Assembly (NCBI RefSeq): GCF_012911845.1
Contig: NZ_JAAXCU010000020.1
Span: 1 to 64,000, forward strand
DNA: 64,000 nucleotides
DNA from: Bacillus sp. RO2
GTDB taxonomy: Bacteria > Bacillota > Bacilli > Bacillales > Bacillaceae_I
Reading direction: 5' to 3'
Shown one piece after another: positions 32,860 to 40,427 of the stretch. The notes below the pieces were generated by a model, which worked only from the letters and a program-made list of their open reading frames with translations, ran no database searches and was not told where the DNA came from. Both the position numbers and the translations under genes were made by a program. Position 1 is the stretch's first letter. Every line of letters starts with the position of its first letter.

Positions 32860-33144
32860 TTATATTTCCTCCATTCGTTTTACGTTGTAATAGTCAATGA
32901 TTCCAAGTATTCCTGCGTCTGATGCGACGAGATCTTTGTTTAATGGCAGAGAGGATTCCCTGCTTTTAGCAAGATAAACAAGGTCTCCTTCTCCTGATTG
33001 ACCGATTGTGTCAATAGCAACAAGTGGTTTACCTTTATCCTGCAGCTGATCATCCACTGGTTGGACGATTAACAGCTTCAACCCTCTTAAGTTCTCGTCT
33101 TTATGGGTACAGATCATATTGCCAATCACTTTTGCTACGAACAT
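32860..33144 (-). CDS. BMC pentameric vertex protein (EutN/CcmL family), second copy
   Basis: The 94-residue BMC-P protein starts MFVAKVIGNMICTHKDENLRG and contains GLKLLIVQPVDD and a GEGDLVYLAKSRES loop. It sits between the rpiB and BMC-H genes. Its sequence differs clearly from the two other BMC-P proteins, so the three may form mixed or alternative vertices. Confidence 0.92.
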   Translation of the reverse strand: MFVAKVIGNMICTHKDENLRGLKLLIVQPVDDQLQDKGKPLVAIDTIGQSGEGDLVYLAKSRESSLPLNKDLVASDAGILGIIDYYNVKRMEEI

Positions 33145-33159
33145 GTTTTAACCCTGCTT

Positions 33160-33615
33160 TCAGCGTTTGATAAAACGACTTTCTATTTCCATTACTTTTG
33201 TGACGCGACGATCGTGGCGACCGCCTGCGAAATCAGTTTCCAGCCACTTTTTCACCAATTGCTTGGCAAGGCCTTCCCCGATGAACTGGCCACCGATGGA
33301 TAAGACGTTGGCATTATTGTGTTCACGGCTGTTTATGACAGAGGACAAGTCCCAGCAGACCGCTCCTCGGACACCTGGTATCTTGTTTAAAACCATGCCG
33401 CTCCCAACGCCAACTCCGTCAATCATGATGCCGACATAATCCGGATTGGTCGCGACACACTCGCCAACTAAGAATGCGATGTCCGGATAATCCACCGATT
33501 CTTTCGCTTTGCAGCCAAAATCAAGGTACTCATACCCCAGTTCCGTCAAATAGCCTTTTAACGCTTCTTTCAACTCGTATCCACCATGGTCGCTTCCTAT
33601 TGCAACTTTTTTCAT
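33160..33615 (-). CDS. rpiB: Ribose-5-phosphate isomerase B
   Basis: The 151-residue enzyme has the RpiB/LacAB start MKKVAIGSDHGGYELKEAL, the substrate-binding IDGVGVGSGMVLNKIPGVRGAVCWD segment with the catalytic cysteine, and SREHNNANVLSIGG. It interconverts ribose-5-phosphate and ribulose-5-phosphate. Unlike five neighbouring enzymes it has no N-terminal amphipathic extension, so it may act outside the shell or enter with a partner. Between the tpiA and BMC-P genes of the operon. Confidence 0.95.
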   Translation of the reverse strand: MKKVAIGSDHGGYELKEALKGYLTELGYEYLDFGCKAKESVDYPDIAFLVGECVATNPDYVGIMIDGVGVGSGMVLNKIPGVRGAVCWDLSSVINSREHNNANVLSIGGQFIGEGLAKQLVKKWLETDFAGGRHDRRVTKVMEIESRFIKR

Positions 33616-33618
33616 TTT

Positions 33619-34458
33619 TTACGCTCCTTTGGCAAATACAGCAATTATTTTCTGAAAAGATTCTACCTGCAAGCTGGCCCCACCTACAAGAACTCCATCA
33701 ATATCGTTCATTGCCGTAAACTCTTGTGCATTATTTTCATTTACAGATCCACCATATAAAATGCTGACTTTCTCTGCGTTCTGTGTATCTAAGTATTCAA
33801 GCACAGAGCGGATAAATCCGTGGATTCGCTGTGCTTCCTCCGCTGAAGCGGATTCCCCAGTCCCAATCGCCCAAACTGGCTCATAGGCAAATATCACCTG
33901 CGACACATTGATTCCATCCATGGCGCCGAGTATTTGTCTGGTCAGCACCTTTTCTGTCTGGTTCTGTTGTTTATGTTCTAAAGTTTCCCCAATACAGATG
34001 ATAGGGGTCAGACCCCTTTTTAAGGCTTGTTTTGCTTTTTGGTTCACAGTTGCATCATCTTCTTGTGCATATTGCCTTCTTTCGGAGTGTCCGATGATGC
34101 AATAGGAGCAGCCTACATCTTTTAACAGGCTTGCTGCCGATTCGCCTGTGTATGCACCTTTATCTTCTTGGTGAACATTTTGGGCACCAATTTGTATCTC
34201 TTTATTTTGTCCTTGTACGTAAAGCTTGGCCGGATACAGGAGTGGGGCAGGTGGACAAACCACCACTTCCACTCCTTTTCCTGCTTTAAGCTGTTGTAAA
34301 AACTCCAGTGTTTCTTGAATGTTCTTGTTCATTTTCCAATTGGCGATGACATATTGCTTCCTGCCGGTACTAGATGGCAAGTTGCTAAGTGAACTCGCGG
34401 ATTGTTTTACTGCCTCTTGGACAAGTTGTCTAATATAGGTTTTTATGGAATGATCCAT
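33619..34458 (-). CDS. tpiA: Triose-phosphate isomerase with N-terminal extension, BMC cargo
   Basis: The 279-residue enzyme has the catalytic residues of TIM: NWKMN (K42), GHSERR and the glutamate in AYEPVWAIGTG, plus the phosphate-binding YGGSV and GVLVGGASL ends. The core starts at about residue 34. Before it lies an amphipathic helix (IKTYIRQLVQEAVKQS) and a Ser-rich linker that housekeeping TpiA does not have. This suggests packaging into the microcompartment, where it would turn glyceraldehyde-3-phosphate from DeoC into dihydroxyacetone phosphate. A GGGGTCAGACCCC palindrome lies inside the coding sequence at 34007-34019. Confidence 0.95.
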   Translation of the reverse strand: MDHSIKTYIRQLVQEAVKQSASSLSNLPSSTGRKQYVIANWKMNKNIQETLEFLQQLKAGKGVEVVVCPPAPLLYPAKLYVQGQNKEIQIGAQNVHQEDKGAYTGESAASLLKDVGCSYCIIGHSERRQYAQEDDATVNQKAKQALKRGLTPIICIGETLEHKQQNQTEKVLTRQILGAMDGINVSQVIFAYEPVWAIGTGESASAEEAQRIHGFIRSVLEYLDTQNAEKVSILYGGSVNENNAQEFTAMNDIDGVLVGGASLQVESFQKIIAVFAKGA

Positions 34459-34469
34459 CCTACTCTACC

Positions 34470-34859
34470 TTATTTCGCTGCCGGTAAAATTCCGTTTACT
34501 TCGGAGTTTGGACGTGGGATTACGTGTACTGATACCAGGTTTCCAACTCTTCCTGCAGCATCTGCTCCCGCTTCTGTTGCTGCTTTAACCGCACCTACAT
34601 CCCCGCGAACCATTACAGTTACAAGGCCGCCGCCTACGAATTCTTTTCCTACAAGTGTTACATTTGCAGCCTTTACCATCGCGTCTGCTGCTTCGATTGC
34701 CCCGATAAGACCTTTTGTTTCGATCATTCCTAATGCTTCTTGACTCATTTGAATTCCTCCTAATGGTTGTTTAATAGTTTTGGATTTTGATTGCTTTTTC
34801 TTATTTTTAGGTGGTTCCACAGGCTGTCCCTCTTGAGGTAGTTCATTCAGTTCTGCCAT
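34470..34859 (-). CDS. BMC hexameric shell protein with optional N-terminal extension (two starts)
   Basis: The core (residues 38-129) is a standard BMC-H domain ([20 protein letters not shown] to [17 protein letters not shown]). The frame starts 37 codons earlier at 34859, with AGGAGGGGG upstream. The internal ATG at 34748 also has an ideal AGGAGG site, whose bases encode part of LGGIQ. The extension is acidic/proline-rich first and then lysine-rich ([12 protein letters not shown]). Two isoforms of 129 and 92 residues are likely, much like PduB and PduB', which also differ by 37 residues but are BMC-T proteins. The long form could tether cargo to the shell. Confidence 0.92.
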   Translation of the reverse strand: MAELNELPQEGQPVEPPKNKKKQSKSKTIKQPLGGIQMSQEALGMIETKGLIGAIEAADAMVKAANVTLVGKEFVGGGLVTVMVRGDVGAVKAATEAGADAAGRVGNLVSVHVIPRPNSEVNGILPAAK

Positions 34860-34873
34860 TGTTCATCCCCCTC

Positions 34874-36307
34874 CTAAATAATTCTGAAGCCATCTACCAG
34901 CACACATCGTCTTTGGCGGGTGAAGGTTTTGGCTGAAGTCAGCCCCTCTCCCGTCGGACCAGCAATGGTAAGGGTGGTAAACCCTTCACTTTGGTAGCCA
35001 AGTCCTGCAACAGATGGACCGTTTTTCACAAAGATAGTCGCTTGAATTTCTTTTGCCATCTTGGTCAAATTGGTAACATTCTGAGAATGCATGATAGCAG
35101 TATGGCGATTGCCTTTTTCAGCTTTGACCGCCAGGCTAATAGCTTTATCTACATCTGTCACTCTGACAATCGGTAGAATCGGCATTAACATTTCCGTGTG
35201 TACCAACGGGTGATCTTCCTTTGTTTCGGCAATGATGAGCTTTACATTTGCGTCAGCCCTGATACCTGCCGCTTCGAGTAAAACGGATGCGTTCTTTCCG
35301 ATAAAATCGCGGTTCGGATAGTATTTCTCGCCTTTTTTTACTAAAATTTTACCCAGAAGCTTGTCGAGCTGGTAGCCTTTCAGTTCGATGGCACCATTTT
35401 TGGTCATCTCACTTTTTAAGGTGTTGGCTACTTTTTCGACAACAAACACTTCTTTTTCAGCAGTACAAAGGACATTGTTATCAAAACTTGCGCCCGTTAC
35501 GATGTCTTTTGCAGCCTTGGAGATAATTGCTGTTTCATCCACGACGACCGGTGGGTTCCCAGGGCCTGCTGCGATTACTTTTTTCCCGGCACTCATTGCA
35601 GCCTGTACTACGATGCCACCGCCAGTTACGACAAGAGCCTTTACTTTCGGATGCTTCATCACTTCGTTGGACGTGTCAATGTTTGGACTAGCAACAGAAG
35701 TGAGTGTGTTGGCTGGCCCTCCGGCTGCCACAATCGCCTCGTTCAAAAGCTGCATCGTTTTAATCGATACTTGCTTGGCACTTGGGTGCGGGTTGAAAAC
35801 CACTGCGTTTCCTGCCGCTACTAGAGAAATAGAGTTATTGATGATGGTTGCTGCAGGGTTGGTGGATGGCGTGATGGCGCCATATACGCCAACCGGTGAA
35901 TATTCGACAAGGGTCAGACCCCCGTCTCCTGAGTAGGTAGTTGCTACAATGTCTTCCACCCCTGGCGTCTTATTGGCAGCCAAAAGATTCTTCGCCACCT
36001 TATCTTCCACACGCCCCAGCCCTGTTTCGTTCACTGCAAGTTCTGCCAGCGCTTTTGCGTGCTCTCGGCTTACTTCCCGCATCTTTTCGATCATGTTCTT
36101 TCTTGTTTCAAGTGACGTTGCTCTCAGTTTGTCCCATGCTTCTGTTGCAGCTTCTGCCGCTTGATCGACGGTTTGAAACACGCCATTCCCAAGGGGAACT
36201 TCGCTGTTTCCCTGTTCCTTAGAAAATGAAGGCTGCTTGCTTTCATTACCAAGCTGAGCAAGCACTTGAGCAACCATTTCCTTTATGTCGCTTTCCTTTA
36301 TCTGCAT
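34874..36307 (-). CDS. CoA-acylating aldehyde dehydrogenase (EutE/PduP type), BMC cargo
   Basis: The 477-residue enzyme oxidises an aldehyde to acyl-CoA with NAD. The catalytic cysteine is C281 in SFDNNVLCTAEKE. GPGNPPVVVD and the VVTGGGIVVQ segment are typical of this branch. The first 20 residues (ESDIKEMVAQVLAQLG) are an amphipathic encapsulation-type helix followed by a linker to about 45. In this operon its natural substrate would be acetaldehyde made by DeoC. A GGGTCAGACCCC palindrome lies inside the gene at 35912-35923. Confidence 0.96.
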   Translation of the reverse strand: MQIKESDIKEMVAQVLAQLGNESKQPSFSKEQGNSEVPLGNGVFQTVDQAAEAATEAWDKLRATSLETRKNMIEKMREVSREHAKALAELAVNETGLGRVEDKVAKNLLAANKTPGVEDIVATTYSGDGGLTLVEYSPVGVYGAITPSTNPAATIINNSISLVAAGNAVVFNPHPSAKQVSIKTMQLLNEAIVAAGGPANTLTSVASPNIDTSNEVMKHPKVKALVVTGGGIVVQAAMSAGKKVIAAGPGNPPVVVDETAIISKAAKDIVTGASFDNNVLCTAEKEVFVVEKVANTLKSEMTKNGAIELKGYQLDKLLGKILVKKGEKYYPNRDFIGKNASVLLEAAGIRADANVKLIIAETKEDHPLVHTEMLMPILPIVRVTDVDKAISLAVKAEKGNRHTAIMHSQNVTNLTKMAKEIQATIFVKNGPSVAGLGYQSEGFTTLTIAGPTGEGLTSAKTFTRQRRCVLVDGFRII

Positions 36308-36309
36308 TG

Positions 36310-36609
36310 TTAATTACCTCCTTTTGAAAAGGTCAAGGATCCGTTAAGCTCAATCTGATCCACGATTCCAACGATGGCGGCGTCGACCGGTACCCCGTTT
36401 GTAATTTCCGTCTGTCTCGCAGAGCTTCCGCTTACGATCAGTACCACTTCACCCACGCCAGATCCCACGGTATCAATGGCAACAATGGGTTTACCGTCTT
36501 CTTCGATGCTTTTCATGTCTAGTGGTGTGACGATTAGTAGTTTTTTGCCTTTTAGTTTTTCCGCTTTGGTGGTAGCGACGATGGAGCCTGTCACTTTTGC
36601 TATGATCAT
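36310..36609 (-). CDS. BMC pentameric vertex protein (EutN/CcmL family), third copy
   Basis: The 99-residue BMC-P protein begins MIIAKVTGSIVATTKAEKLKG and has KKLLIVTPLDM and VGSGVGEVVLIVSGSSARQ, the most canonical EutN-like of the three. The longer C-terminal tail (QIELNGSLTFSKGGN) is polar. It starts 240 bp after the flavoprotein gene, with a dispersed repeat in between, and leads directly into the aldehyde dehydrogenase gene. Confidence 0.93.
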   Translation of the reverse strand: MIIAKVTGSIVATTKAEKLKGKKLLIVTPLDMKSIEEDGKPIVAIDTVGSGVGEVVLIVSGSSARQTEITNGVPVDAAIVGIVDQIELNGSLTFSKGGN

Positions 36610-36644
36610 GAGTGCGTTGCCTCCTTTCTAGGAGATGTTTTTAA

Positions 36645-36838
36645 GGTAGACCGTTCCTTTTCGCTGCAGGCACTCGCTTTCCGCTGGGCGACCTTGAGCC
36701 TCTTCACAACGCTTCAGGGGTCTCAACATTGTCGCTACTCCCCCGCAGGACAAGGAAGGCTTCGGCAGCGAAACATCGCACGAAGAAAATGCGTATCATT
36801 TTCGAGGAGTCGAGTACCTTTCGCTCCAATCCACTAAT
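36645..36838. repeat. Dispersed repeat, divergent long copy inside the BMC operon
   Basis: This copy shares GAGCCTCTTCACAACGCTTCAGGGGTCTC and the ending CTTTCGCTCCAATCCACTAAT with other copies (split here by eye from similar blocks at 31286 and 45967). It is longer, with an added palindromic part including CATTTTCGAGGAGTC, a block also found at 52850. It fills the gap between the flavoprotein and BMC-P genes without breaking either. Confidence 0.75.
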
Positions 36839-36848
36839 CTCTTCTTAA

Positions 36849-37574
36849 CTATGTTTCTTTTTGTATTTGAATCTTAAACTCCCTTGCCATGTCTTTGGCG
36901 ACTGGGGTGATTTTGCTTTCTTTTGGAACGGTTATGGTTTTAACGTTTTCTCTTGCTGCATGTTCAATGTGCTTCGCCAAGATAAGCGGTTGCTTTTCCT
37001 TGTAATGATGAAGCTGTTCATTGGCTGTACGTAAGAGCTGATTCAAAGGTACCCATTTCACTTGGTCTTTTTGGGTGGTGCGTAGGTATCCTTGCAATTT
37101 TTCCTGAACGGAATGTGGTGCAAGAATCTGTTGGTATACCCCAAGCTCGACTTCGTTGTTGGCGATGACAATCGGTTTGCCTAACAATTGAAACTGGATT
37201 GCTGTGTGGGACGTTGAATCGTCATCCATCATTAATGCAAGCTTTGATACTAGTTGGAAAGAGGCAACCGGAAGGATAAGCAGGTCTGTTGTATTCCAGA
37301 GCTGCTCTAATTCTCGGTGATTTGCTTGATCCAAAGATAAAACATCCTGCTCTCCATCAAGTTGTTCCTCCCAATCCTTTGATGCTACTAATTTCACTGC
37401 AAAAGATTGGTTGATTTCCGTAACCGCTTTCAAAATCAGTTCTGGATTACTAGAGTGATAATTTAAAAGGACGGTTATGGTCGGCTTTTTATCCCCCTTA
37501 CCCTGGTCAGACATGTACGCTTTGACCGCCTGCCTGACAAGCTCCTTAACTTTTTCCTGTACATCCACAGCCAC
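36849..37574 (-). CDS. Flavoprotein-like (HFCD-type) protein, probable BMC cargo of unknown function
   Basis: The 241-residue protein starts with an amphipathic helix (VQEKVKELVRQAVKAYM) much like those of the other cargo enzymes. A linker and a Rossmann-like flavoprotein domain (PTITVLLNYHSSNPELILKA) follow. The segment DLLILPVASFQLVSKLALMM resembles the phosphate/FMN-binding region of the HFCD family, with GKPIVIANNEV following. No catalytic histidine of the decarboxylase branch was recognised. It overlaps pduL by 29 bp. GTG start with GGGAGG upstream; the GTG two codons later is equally possible. Redox or cofactor role in the compartment is inference. Confidence 0.7.
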   Translation of the reverse strand: MAVDVQEKVKELVRQAVKAYMSDQGKGDKKPTITVLLNYHSSNPELILKAVTEINQSFAVKLVASKDWEEQLDGEQDVLSLDQANHRELEQLWNTTDLLILPVASFQLVSKLALMMDDDSTSHTAIQFQLLGKPIVIANNEVELGVYQQILAPHSVQEKLQGYLRTTQKDQVKWVPLNQLLRTANEQLHHYKEKQPLILAKHIEHAARENVKTITVPKESKITPVAKDMAREFKIQIQKET

Positions 37575-38235
37575 AACCTCCCTCTCTATCTGGAGAACAT
37601 TTTATGGCAGTGATTTCGCCAAGTTGACCATTTTTTATATTGGCAGCATTTGCCTCATCGAGATCGATGTGCATTTCCAGCCTGTATTTTGGAGAGATTC
37701 TAATAAGAACATTGGTGTAGGTGACGCCCCGTGGACCCTCCACTTTAATGTCCACCATATCCCCGTCTTTCACACCAAACCTCTCCCCATCATCTGGATG
37801 CATATGAATATGACGTGAGGCACAGATTAATCCTTCGTCTATCTTCAATTGTCCTCTTGGCCCCATGAGAGTGATGGGCCCGGATCCTTCTAATTCTCCA
37901 GACTGGCGAATGGGAGGTGTTACCCCTAATGTAAACCCGTCAAAGAGTGAAATTTCCACTTGGGTTTTGCCCCGCGCCGGGCCTAATACCCGTACGTTTG
38001 GGATTCTCCCTTTTGGACCAATGAGTGTTACTGTTTCTTTCGCAGCAAACTGGTTGGGTTGCGAGAGCTCCTTTAACTTTTGTAGTTCATAGCCTCGCCC
38101 GAATAGCCGTTCCACATGCTCAGGAGACAAGTGGACATGCCGATTGGATACAGCAATCGGGACCTGTTTCTTAACTGTTTGCATGGTGTTTTGAACCACC
38201 TCTTGCACCAGCGCCTTTATCGTTGCTCGATCCAT
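37546..38235 (-). CDS. pduL: PduL-type phosphotransacylase, BMC cargo
   Basis: The 229-residue enzyme converts acyl-CoA and phosphate to acyl-phosphate and CoA, recycling CoA inside a BMC. Zinc-binding histidines lie in SNRHVHLS (about 30-37), ASRHIHMHPDD and LEMHIDLDEAN. The N-terminus (ATIKALVQEVVQNTMQTV) is the encapsulation-type helix. The tail GGCGCGCTGKS is unusual: four cysteines in ten residues after the normal PduL end, perhaps a metal site or disulfide-prone tag. First structural gene, 7 bp after the deoR gene. Confidence 0.95.
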   Translation of the reverse strand: MDRATIKALVQEVVQNTMQTVKKQVPIAVSNRHVHLSPEHVERLFGRGYELQKLKELSQPNQFAAKETVTLIGPKGRIPNVRVLGPARGKTQVEISLFDGFTLGVTPPIRQSGELEGSGPITLMGPRGQLKIDEGLICASRHIHMHPDDGERFGVKDGDMVDIKVEGPRGVTYTNVLIRISPKYRLEMHIDLDEANAANIKNGQLGEITAIKCSPDREGGCGCGCTGKS

Positions 38236-38242
38236 GGTTTTT

Positions 38243-39196
38243 TCACTCCCCCATTTCCAACAAAGCTTTGGCTGTATACTGATCAGTTATGAGGACATTG
38301 GCATATTTACTGTTGAGTGCCCCCAATATGCCTTCCATCTTTTTGTTTCCCCCTGCAACAAGAATGCTATATTCTTTTTCAGCAAGTTGAGAAAGCTCAA
38401 TGCCAATAGTTCGTTCGTTCAATGATTGATTGCTGATGTGTCCGTTTATATCAATGAACCTTGAGCAAATGTCTGCCACTGTTTCGTTTTTCTTTAACGT
38501 TTCCACATCACTGTCTAAAAAGTAACCTGCTCTCATTAGAGTGGATTGCTCCCCAGCTTCCCCTACTGTGTATATAGCGATATTCGCCCTTTTCCCAAGC
38601 TCTAGAACCTTATTAATGTGGCGGTCAGCGACTATTGCCTGCTTCACGACAGGATGGTCCACTACTGCCGGCACAGGCAGAAAGTGCGGTGTCGTATGGA
38701 ACGCCGTTGCAAGTCCATTAATAATGTCAGAGGCGTGAGTATTTAATTCCGAATAACTGACGCCGCCATTCAATTGCACAATTTCTACATCGTGCACACT
38801 TTTAGGCTTAAGCTGCTGAGATAACTGATAGAGCGTTGTGCCCCAAGTGATACCAATCGTATCACCAGTTTTGACGATGCTGTATAAATACTCAGCTGCA
38901 GCTTCCCCGATTTTCTCTTTGATATGACTATCTTCATAAGCAGGTACGGATGCAACCACGCAATCTTTTAGCTTATATTTTTCCATGAGTTGAGAAGCCA
39001 GCCCATTCACATCTTCTGTAGGATCACAAATCTTGATATGTACAACCCCATCTTGTTTTGCCTGATCAAGAAGACGAGATACGGTAGGGCGAGAAACACC
39101 CAGCTTCTTGGCAATCTCCTGCTGGCTATAATTAAAGAGATAATACATTTTAGCCACTTCTACCAAACGGGCTATCTTTTCATTTTGCATACTCAC
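38243..39196 (-). CDS. deoR: SorC-family DeoR-type regulator of deoxyribose metabolism
   Basis: The 317-residue protein has an N-terminal HTH (VAKMYYLFNYSQQEIAKKLGVSRPTVSRLL) and a C-terminal sugar-phosphate-binding SorC domain (GITWGTTLYQLSQQL, VQLNGGVSYS, AGYFLDSD). B. subtilis DeoR has the same build and size, represses the deoxyribonucleoside operon and is relieved by deoxyribose-5-phosphate. As first gene of the BMC operon it would be autoregulated. That links compartment expression to the substrate of DeoC. Confidence 0.87.
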   Translation of the reverse strand: MSMQNEKIARLVEVAKMYYLFNYSQQEIAKKLGVSRPTVSRLLDQAKQDGVVHIKICDPTEDVNGLASQLMEKYKLKDCVVASVPAYEDSHIKEKIGEAAAEYLYSIVKTGDTIGITWGTTLYQLSQQLKPKSVHDVEIVQLNGGVSYSELNTHASDIINGLATAFHTTPHFLPVPAVVDHPVVKQAIVADRHINKVLELGKRANIAIYTVGEAGEQSTLMRAGYFLDSDVETLKKNETVADICSRFIDINGHISNQSLNERTIGIELSQLAEKEYSILVAGGNKKMEGILGALNSKYANVLITDQYTAKALLEMGE

Positions 39197-39206
39197 TTCA
39201 CCCGAT

Positions 39207-39222
39207 TTTCAAATTATGTTCA
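39207..39222 (-). promoter_or_regulatory. Candidate DeoR operator in the leader
   Basis: On the minus strand TGAACATAATTTGAAA resembles the palindrome described for B. subtilis DeoR (TTGAACAAAATTTCAA). It lies 11 bp before the deoR start codon. Confidence 0.45.
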
Positions 39223-39323
39223 TTATAGGTGTACAAAATTGCTTAGAATCATGGTGATGTTTGTAGAATGATAGTCTTAATCTAAGCAAATTAGGAAATT
39301 GGTGAACTTTTGTAAATTTATAT

Positions 39324-39338
39324 TTGAACATATGTTAA
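39324..39338. promoter_or_regulatory. Palindrome at the BMC operon start site, candidate DeoR operator
   Basis: TTGAACATATGTTAA has a perfect 10-bp core palindrome AACATATGTT. It begins five bases past the -10 and so covers the transcription start. The TTGAACA half-site also occurs in the other candidate operator. Confidence 0.55.
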
Positions 39339-39342
39339 TTTA

Positions 39343-39370
39343 ATTATAAACCCAGAGAAAATTCTGTCAA
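39343..39370 (-). promoter_or_regulatory. Consensus sigma-A promoter of the deoR-BMC operon
   Basis: On the minus strand TTGACA (39370-39365), 16-base spacer, TATAAT (39348-39343): both hexamers are perfect. A cre-like TGTAAGCGTTTAAT (39397-39410) lies upstream of the -35. Confidence 0.82.
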
Positions 39371-39427
39371 CATATTTTATTTGAAATAATCAGATATGTA
39401 AGCGTTTAATTTAGCTCATGACAAAAA

Positions 39428-39462
39428 AAACACGCCCCCATAAAGAGAGCGCGTCTTAAGAT
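39428..39462 (-). terminator. Terminator of the nup operon
   Basis: On the minus strand an ACGCGCTC / GGGGGCGT stem with a bulge is followed by eight T, just past the nupQ stop. Confidence 0.75.
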
Positions 39463-39473
39463 TACTATTTACC

Positions 39474-40424
39474 TTATCGTTTTCCAGAATCAAATGGTTC
39501 TCCTACAGCTTTTGGAGCTTGAGAGGATTTAGAGAATACGATTAACGCAATTAACGTCACAACGTAAGGGAATACCTTCAAAAATACTGGCGGAATAACA
39601 GCCAAAGAAGGAATTACCTGTGAAACGTTTGCAACCGTAGTGGCAAAACCGAAGAACAGAGTTGCCGCCAGGATTCCAAGTGGCTTCCACTGTCCGAAGA
39701 TCAAGGAAGCCAGTGCCAAGAATCCAAGACCGGCAACTGTACCGTTGAATTCTCCACCAGTTGTTACGATGAAAACCGCTCCTCCTAAACCAGAGAAAGC
39801 TCCTGAAATCATTACCCCTATATAACGCATTTTACTTACGCTGATTCCTGCTGCTTCAGCTGCATGTGGATGCTCACCGCAAGAACGAAGACGAAGTCCG
39901 AATGGTGTTTTGTACAGCATGAATGCACTAATTAGCAAAATGGCAAGAACGAGCCAAGTCGTTGCATAGGTTCTTGTGAAAAGCAAACTACCAATGACAG
40001 GAATATCTGATAAAAATGGAACATTAAAAGGTTTTAATGTGCTAATTTGAATGTTTCCGCTACCTGTAATATTTCGAGCCAAGAAAACGGTGATGGCTGC
40101 AGCAATCATATTAATGGCTGTACCACTGATGATCTGGTTGGCATGAAGATTAATACTTGCGAAAGCATGAAGAAGGGAAAACAATAATCCCATCAAGGTA
40201 GCAAGAGCTAGCCCGATCCAAATTGCCTTTTGTTGGCCAGGCATCATTTCTTGCATGTTCAAAATGACAAGGGCTCCTGTGAATGCCCCGATGACCATTA
40301 ACCCTTCTAAACCAATGTTAACAACTCCACTTCGCTCACTAAATAAAGCTCCCAACGCTGTGATCAAAAGAGGGATAGTGAAGATGATTGCGTACGGTGC
40401 TATCTGTTGAATCACTGTCCACAT
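39474..40424 (-). CDS. nupQ: Nucleoside ABC importer permease NupQ
   Basis: The 316-residue permease of the BPD_transp_2 type has about nine hydrophobic helices. Family features are ERSGVVNIGLEGLMVIGAFTGA near the N-terminus, ANQIISGTAINMIAAA in the middle and RSCGEHPHAAEAAGISV, the cytoplasmic coupling region. It is the second permease of the NupNOPQ/BmpA-type importer; B. subtilis NupOPQ with NupN imports guanosine and related nucleosides. Last gene of the operon, 3 bp after nupP. Confidence 0.9.
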   Translation of the reverse strand: MWTVIQQIAPYAIIFTIPLLITALGALFSERSGVVNIGLEGLMVIGAFTGALVILNMQEMMPGQQKAIWIGLALATLMGLLFSLLHAFASINLHANQIISGTAINMIAAAITVFLARNITGSGNIQISTLKPFNVPFLSDIPVIGSLLFTRTYATTWLVLAILLISAFMLYKTPFGLRLRSCGEHPHAAEAAGISVSKMRYIGVMISGAFSGLGGAVFIVTTGGEFNGTVAGLGFLALASLIFGQWKPLGILAATLFFGFATTVANVSQVIPSLAVIPPVFLKVFPYVVTLIALIVFSKSSQAPKAVGEPFDSGKR

Positions 40425-40427
40425 ACC

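Noticed and set aside
39397-39410. Full cre site for the BMC operon
   Set aside because: TGTAAGCGTTTAAT lacks the terminal CA and so is only a cre-like site; mentioned as a component of the promoter region but not listed as a separate operator.
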